Shown piece by piece: positions 58,147-60,268 of a DNA stretch of 60,268 nt (the stretch's first letter is position 1; each line of letters starts with the position of its first letter). Where the stretch lies: positions 1-60,268 of the forward strand of contig URST01000003.1 of assembly GCA_900550585.1 (NCBI GenBank), read 5' to 3'. The translations under genes were made by a program, and so were the position numbers. The DNA is from an uncultured Eubacteriales bacterium. GTDB lineage: Bacteria > Bacillota > Clostridia > Oscillospirales > Oscillospiraceae. Under the pieces are notes generated by a model. That model had not been told where the DNA came from. It did not search any database and was given only the letters and a program-made list of their open reading frames with translations.

Positions 58147-58464
58147 ATGGCGACATCCGCCGATTATCTGGCATTTGTGCTGGAGCAGATCCCGCCGCTG
58201 TGGGACGTGCGCAGCCGGAAAATGTTCGGGGAATACATGGTGTATCTCAACGAAAAACCGGCGTTTTTGGTGTGCGATAACACGGTTTTCGTGAAAAAAC
58301 TGCCGGTTTTGGACGATCTGATGCGGGATGCATCCTGCGGCTGCCCCTACGAGGGCGCGAAGGAGCACTACATCCTGGACGTGGAGGACCGCGAGCTGAC
58401 GGAGCAGGTGCTGCGGCTCGCCGAGGCCGCCACGCCGCTGCCAAAGCCGCGGAAGAAGAAATGA
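58147..58464 (+). CDS. TfoX N-terminal domain protein
   Basis: The 105-residue protein has the TfoX-N pattern: VLEQIPPLWDVRSRKMFGEYMVYLN and a small beta-sheet with FLVCDNTVFVKKLP. Only the N-terminal domain is present, as in many bacteria outside the Haemophilus competence system, where its role is unknown. The Lys/Arg-rich tail is PKPRKKK. It starts 3 nt after ptb without a ribosome site of its own, so it is translated by coupling. A strong terminator follows. Confidence 0.85.
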   Translation: MATSADYLAFVLEQIPPLWDVRSRKMFGEYMVYLNEKPAFLVCDNTVFVKKLPVLDDLMRDASCGCPYEGAKEHYILDVEDRELTEQVLRLAEAATPLPKPRKKK

Positions 58465-58466
58465 GG

Positions 58467-58501
58467 AAAACACAGGACGGCGTCAGCCGTCCTGTGTTTT
58501 T
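58467..58501 (+). terminator. Terminator of ptb-tfoX
   Basis: A perfect 15-bp stem (58467-58481 with 58486-58500) with a GTCA loop and T5. Confidence 0.93.
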
Positions 58502-58631
58502 GCTGCGGTCGAGGATATCTTAAATCCGGTATTTCACAGATCAAATGCCGCCAGGATCGATCCGCTGCCTTGCTGCAAACGAAGGAAATGACCCTGAATT
58601 GAAGCTTGCTCCGCCGGGCTTAAGGGGTTTC

Positions 58632-58660
58632 TTGCAAATCCCGCGGATATGCGGTATAAT
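58632..58660 (+). promoter_or_regulatory. Promoter of the RpiR-type gene
   Basis: TTGCAA (58632-58637), 17-bp spacer, consensus TATAAT (58655-58660). The stretch 58502-58631 shows no gene or clear structure. Confidence 0.8.
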
Positions 58661-58706
58661 GATACGGCACAGAGAAGGCGAGACCGGCGCGGGAAAGGAT
58701 CATTGT

Positions 58707-59456
58707 ATGGGAGACGGTTATTTTCTATTGACAAACCTGCTGTCTGAGGACGAGAAAAAGGTGATCACCAGCATCACGAACCATATCAAACGGGGCGAAA
58801 AGCGGGTGGGCATCCAGCAGATCGCGGGGGAGAACTTCCTGTCCACCACCAGCATCATGAAAATGTGCAAGCGGCTGGGCTTCGACGGATACAGTGAGCT
58901 GTACTACTATCTCAGCCGCCAGTTCGACTCCCATGGGGAGGAGCGCAGCACCGAAAGCCTCAAGAGCCTCATCGACAACTACTCCGAGGAGCTGGCGGTG
59001 CGGTTCTGCCGTCTGATGGACCAGTCGCGGCAGGCCAAGCTGTTCACCACAGGCGAGGGCTTTTCCAACATCGTGGGCGCCTACATCGCCCAGCGGCTGT
59101 CCATCTGCGGGTTCATGGTGTTCAACAACGTGCATTTTTACGACTATATGCTGTTCCGCGACGCCCACAATCTGGGGGGCGGGGAGGAGCCGGCGCCGGT
59201 GATGTTCGCCGTCAGCCAAAGCGGCGAGACGGAGCCGGTGCTCAACGACGTGCGGCACGCCCGGCAGAATGGCCACCGTATCGTGACGTTCACCAAGCGG
59301 AGCGACTCCGCGCTGGCGCAGATGTCGGACATCGTGTTCGTGGTGGACGGCTCCAAGCAGACGCTGGCGGGCAGCCTGCCCAACACGTTCTTCGGCCATG
59401 TGATCCTGGCGTTTGAGGAACTGGTGGCGTTTTACTTCGCCGGGGACCGCAGCTGA
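58707..59456 (+). CDS. RpiR family transcriptional regulator (HTH + SIS)
   Basis: The 249-residue protein has an N-terminal RpiR helix-turn-helix (about 12-80; GIQQIAGENFLSTTSIMKMC, KRLGFDGYSEL) and a C-terminal SIS sugar-phosphate-binding domain (about 105-245; SQSGETEP, TFTKRSDSALAQMSD). Such proteins sense phosphosugars and control sugar or amino-sugar genes. The start at 58707 follows GGGAAAGGA. No sugar operon adjoins; the next gene is a phosphonate-type binding protein with its own promoter, so the target is unclear. Confidence 0.88.
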   Translation: MGDGYFLLTNLLSEDEKKVITSITNHIKRGEKRVGIQQIAGENFLSTTSIMKMCKRLGFDGYSELYYYLSRQFDSHGEERSTESLKSLIDNYSEELAVRFCRLMDQSRQAKLFTTGEGFSNIVGAYIAQRLSICGFMVFNNVHFYDYMLFRDAHNLGGGEEPAPVMFAVSQSGETEPVLNDVRHARQNGHRIVTFTKRSDSALAQMSDIVFVVDGSKQTLAGSLPNTFFGHVILAFEELVAFYFAGDRS

Positions 59457-59506
59457 CAAGATGTTACTTTTTTTACCAAATCAGAAAAATTTTCCCGCAG
59501 AAGGTG

Positions 59507-59515
59507 TGCTATACT
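59507..59515 (+). promoter_or_regulatory. Extended -10 promoter of the phnD-like gene
   Basis: TGC directly precedes TATACT (59510-59515). No good -35 is seen at 17-18 bp. The leader of about 100 nt contains the palindrome GGCATGCC and a CCGGCC/GGCCGG hairpin. Confidence 0.6.
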
Positions 59516-59616
59516 GAGTGACGGTATGGCATGCCTTTTGCATGTCATGCGGCAGGTGCGTCCGGCCGGAAGGGCCGGGGCACAGGAACAACACCACTGA
59601 TTATGGAGGAAAAAAG

Positions 59617-60268
59617 ATGAAAAAGATCATTTCACTTCTCTTGGCGCTGGTCATGGCGCTGGGCCTGCTGGCAGGCTGCGGCGACAAGGCCAACACCGGC
59701 GACAACGGCACCAACGGCGATACCGATGGCGCCAAGAAGATCGAGACGCTGAAGGTCGCCTTCGTGCCCTCCCGCGAGCCCGAGGAGATCATCACCGTTA
59801 CCGAGCCCCTGAAGCAGATGCTGAAGGACGAGCTGGCCAACCAGGGCTACGAGGTGGGTGACGTGGAGATCACCGTCGGCACTACCTACGAGGCTGTCGG
59901 CGAGGGTCTGGAGGCCGGTACCATCGACGTGGGTCTGATCCCCGGCGGCACCTATGTGCTGTACGATGACGGCGCCGAGGTCATCCTGACCGCCACCCGT
60001 GACGGCCTGAGCAAGGATTCCGACAATGCCAAGGACTGGAACGACGGTCAGCCCACCGAGGCTTCCGACAAGCAGGCCGTTTCCTACCGCGCCCTGATGA
60101 TCGCCGGCCCCTCTGACAAGGGTCAGGAGCTGGTGGCCAAGGTCAACAACGGCGAGGAGCTGACCTGGGAGGATCTGGACAGCGCCAACTGGAGCATCAT
60201 GGGCACGTCCTCTCCCGCCGGCTACATCTATCCCGCCCTGTGGCTGCAGGATCACTACGGCAAGGGCA
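59617..60268 (+). CDS. Phosphonate/phosphate-type ABC binding lipoprotein, partial
   Basis: The first 217 residues are visible; the frame runs off the window. It begins with a lipoprotein signal ending LLAGC (cysteine near 21), a Gly/Asn/Asp-rich spacer, then VAFVPSREPEEIITVTEPLK, VGTTYEAVGEGLEAGTIDVG and LIPGGTYVLYDD, which match PhnD-type periplasmic-binding proteins (phosphonate, phosphite or similar). GGAGG precedes the ATG. Permease and ATPase genes would be expected beyond the right edge. Confidence 0.85.
   Translation, partial: MKKIISLLLALVMALGLLAGCGDKANTGDNGTNGDTDGAKKIETLKVAFVPSREPEEIITVTEPLKQMLKDELANQGYEVGDVEITVGTTYEAVGEGLEAGTIDVGLIPGGTYVLYDDGAEVILTATRDGLSKDSDNAKDWNDGQPTEASDKQAVSYRALMIAGPSDKGQELVAKVNNGEELTWEDLDSANWSIMGTSSPAGYIYPALWLQDHYGKG

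Noticed and set aside
1..60268. tRNA, rRNA, prophage or insertion sequence
   Set aside because: I saw no tRNA arms, rRNA cores, transposase or integrase motifs, or terminal inverted repeats with target duplications anywhere in the window.

Overview
The window is about 60 kb of GC-rich DNA, densely coding with short operons. The gene set points to a Gram-positive, anaerobic, endospore-forming member of the Clostridia, most likely of the Oscillospirales type (Flavonifractor/Oscillibacter-like). The evidence is spoIIR and cwlD (sporulation), hprK, rapZ, whiA, addA/addB, mrnC and rqcH (Bacillota markers), phosphate butyryltransferase (butyrate metabolism), DUF4364 and a clostridial CRDKDC protein. 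There is no visible phage, insertion sequence, CRISPR array, tRNA or rRNA. Both ends are cut: a truncated C-terminus at the left edge and a truncated phosphonate-type binding lipoprotein at the right edge.

Left part (0.3-8 kb): a MerR regulator divergent from a small membrane protein, with a classical MerR-type promoter between them; cwlD-radA; then minus-strand units for a uridine kinase-like protein, a cytidylate kinase-like protein, upp and tsaE-tsaB. From 8 to 19 kb a plus-strand run carries a RodA/FtsW protein, then ddl-murF-ABC-F-flavodoxin-prfA-LUD protein-tsaC/coaE fusion-M18 aminopeptidase, ending in a strong terminator. From 19 to 28.7 kb lie a cNMP-binding protein, mrnC-rqcH-HExxH protein, an Lsa-type ABC-F resistance gene with an attenuator leader, DUF2812-like, DUF378 and DUF1015 proteins, ispE and spoIIR.

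The middle (28.8-34.1 kb) is a FecCD-type ABC importer with an embedded methyltransferase, followed by XdhC and a P-loop NTPase. This combination suggests metal or oxyanion uptake tied to molybdoenzyme maturation. Then come addB-addA (recombination), rpmE, hflX-yigZ, and a DUF1538 membrane protein paired with a tandem PII-like protein behind a leader with mutually exclusive hairpins.

The right part (46-60 kb) has rpmB divergent from the operon hprK-glk-murB-rapZ-whiA-(C_GCAxxG_C_C)-dnaE, then a cysteine-rich clostridial protein with a possible mother-cell promoter, DUF4364, ptb-tfoX, an RpiR regulator and the phnD-like gene.

The items most worth a second look are the ABC-F leader with its six-codon ORF, the DUF1538/PII pair, the transporter-methyltransferase-XdhC-NTPase cluster, the TsaC-CoaE fusion, the MerR operator, and a 38-bp perfect palindrome fused to a small repetitive ORF between two terminators. 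All calls rest on reading the sequence; no database search was run.
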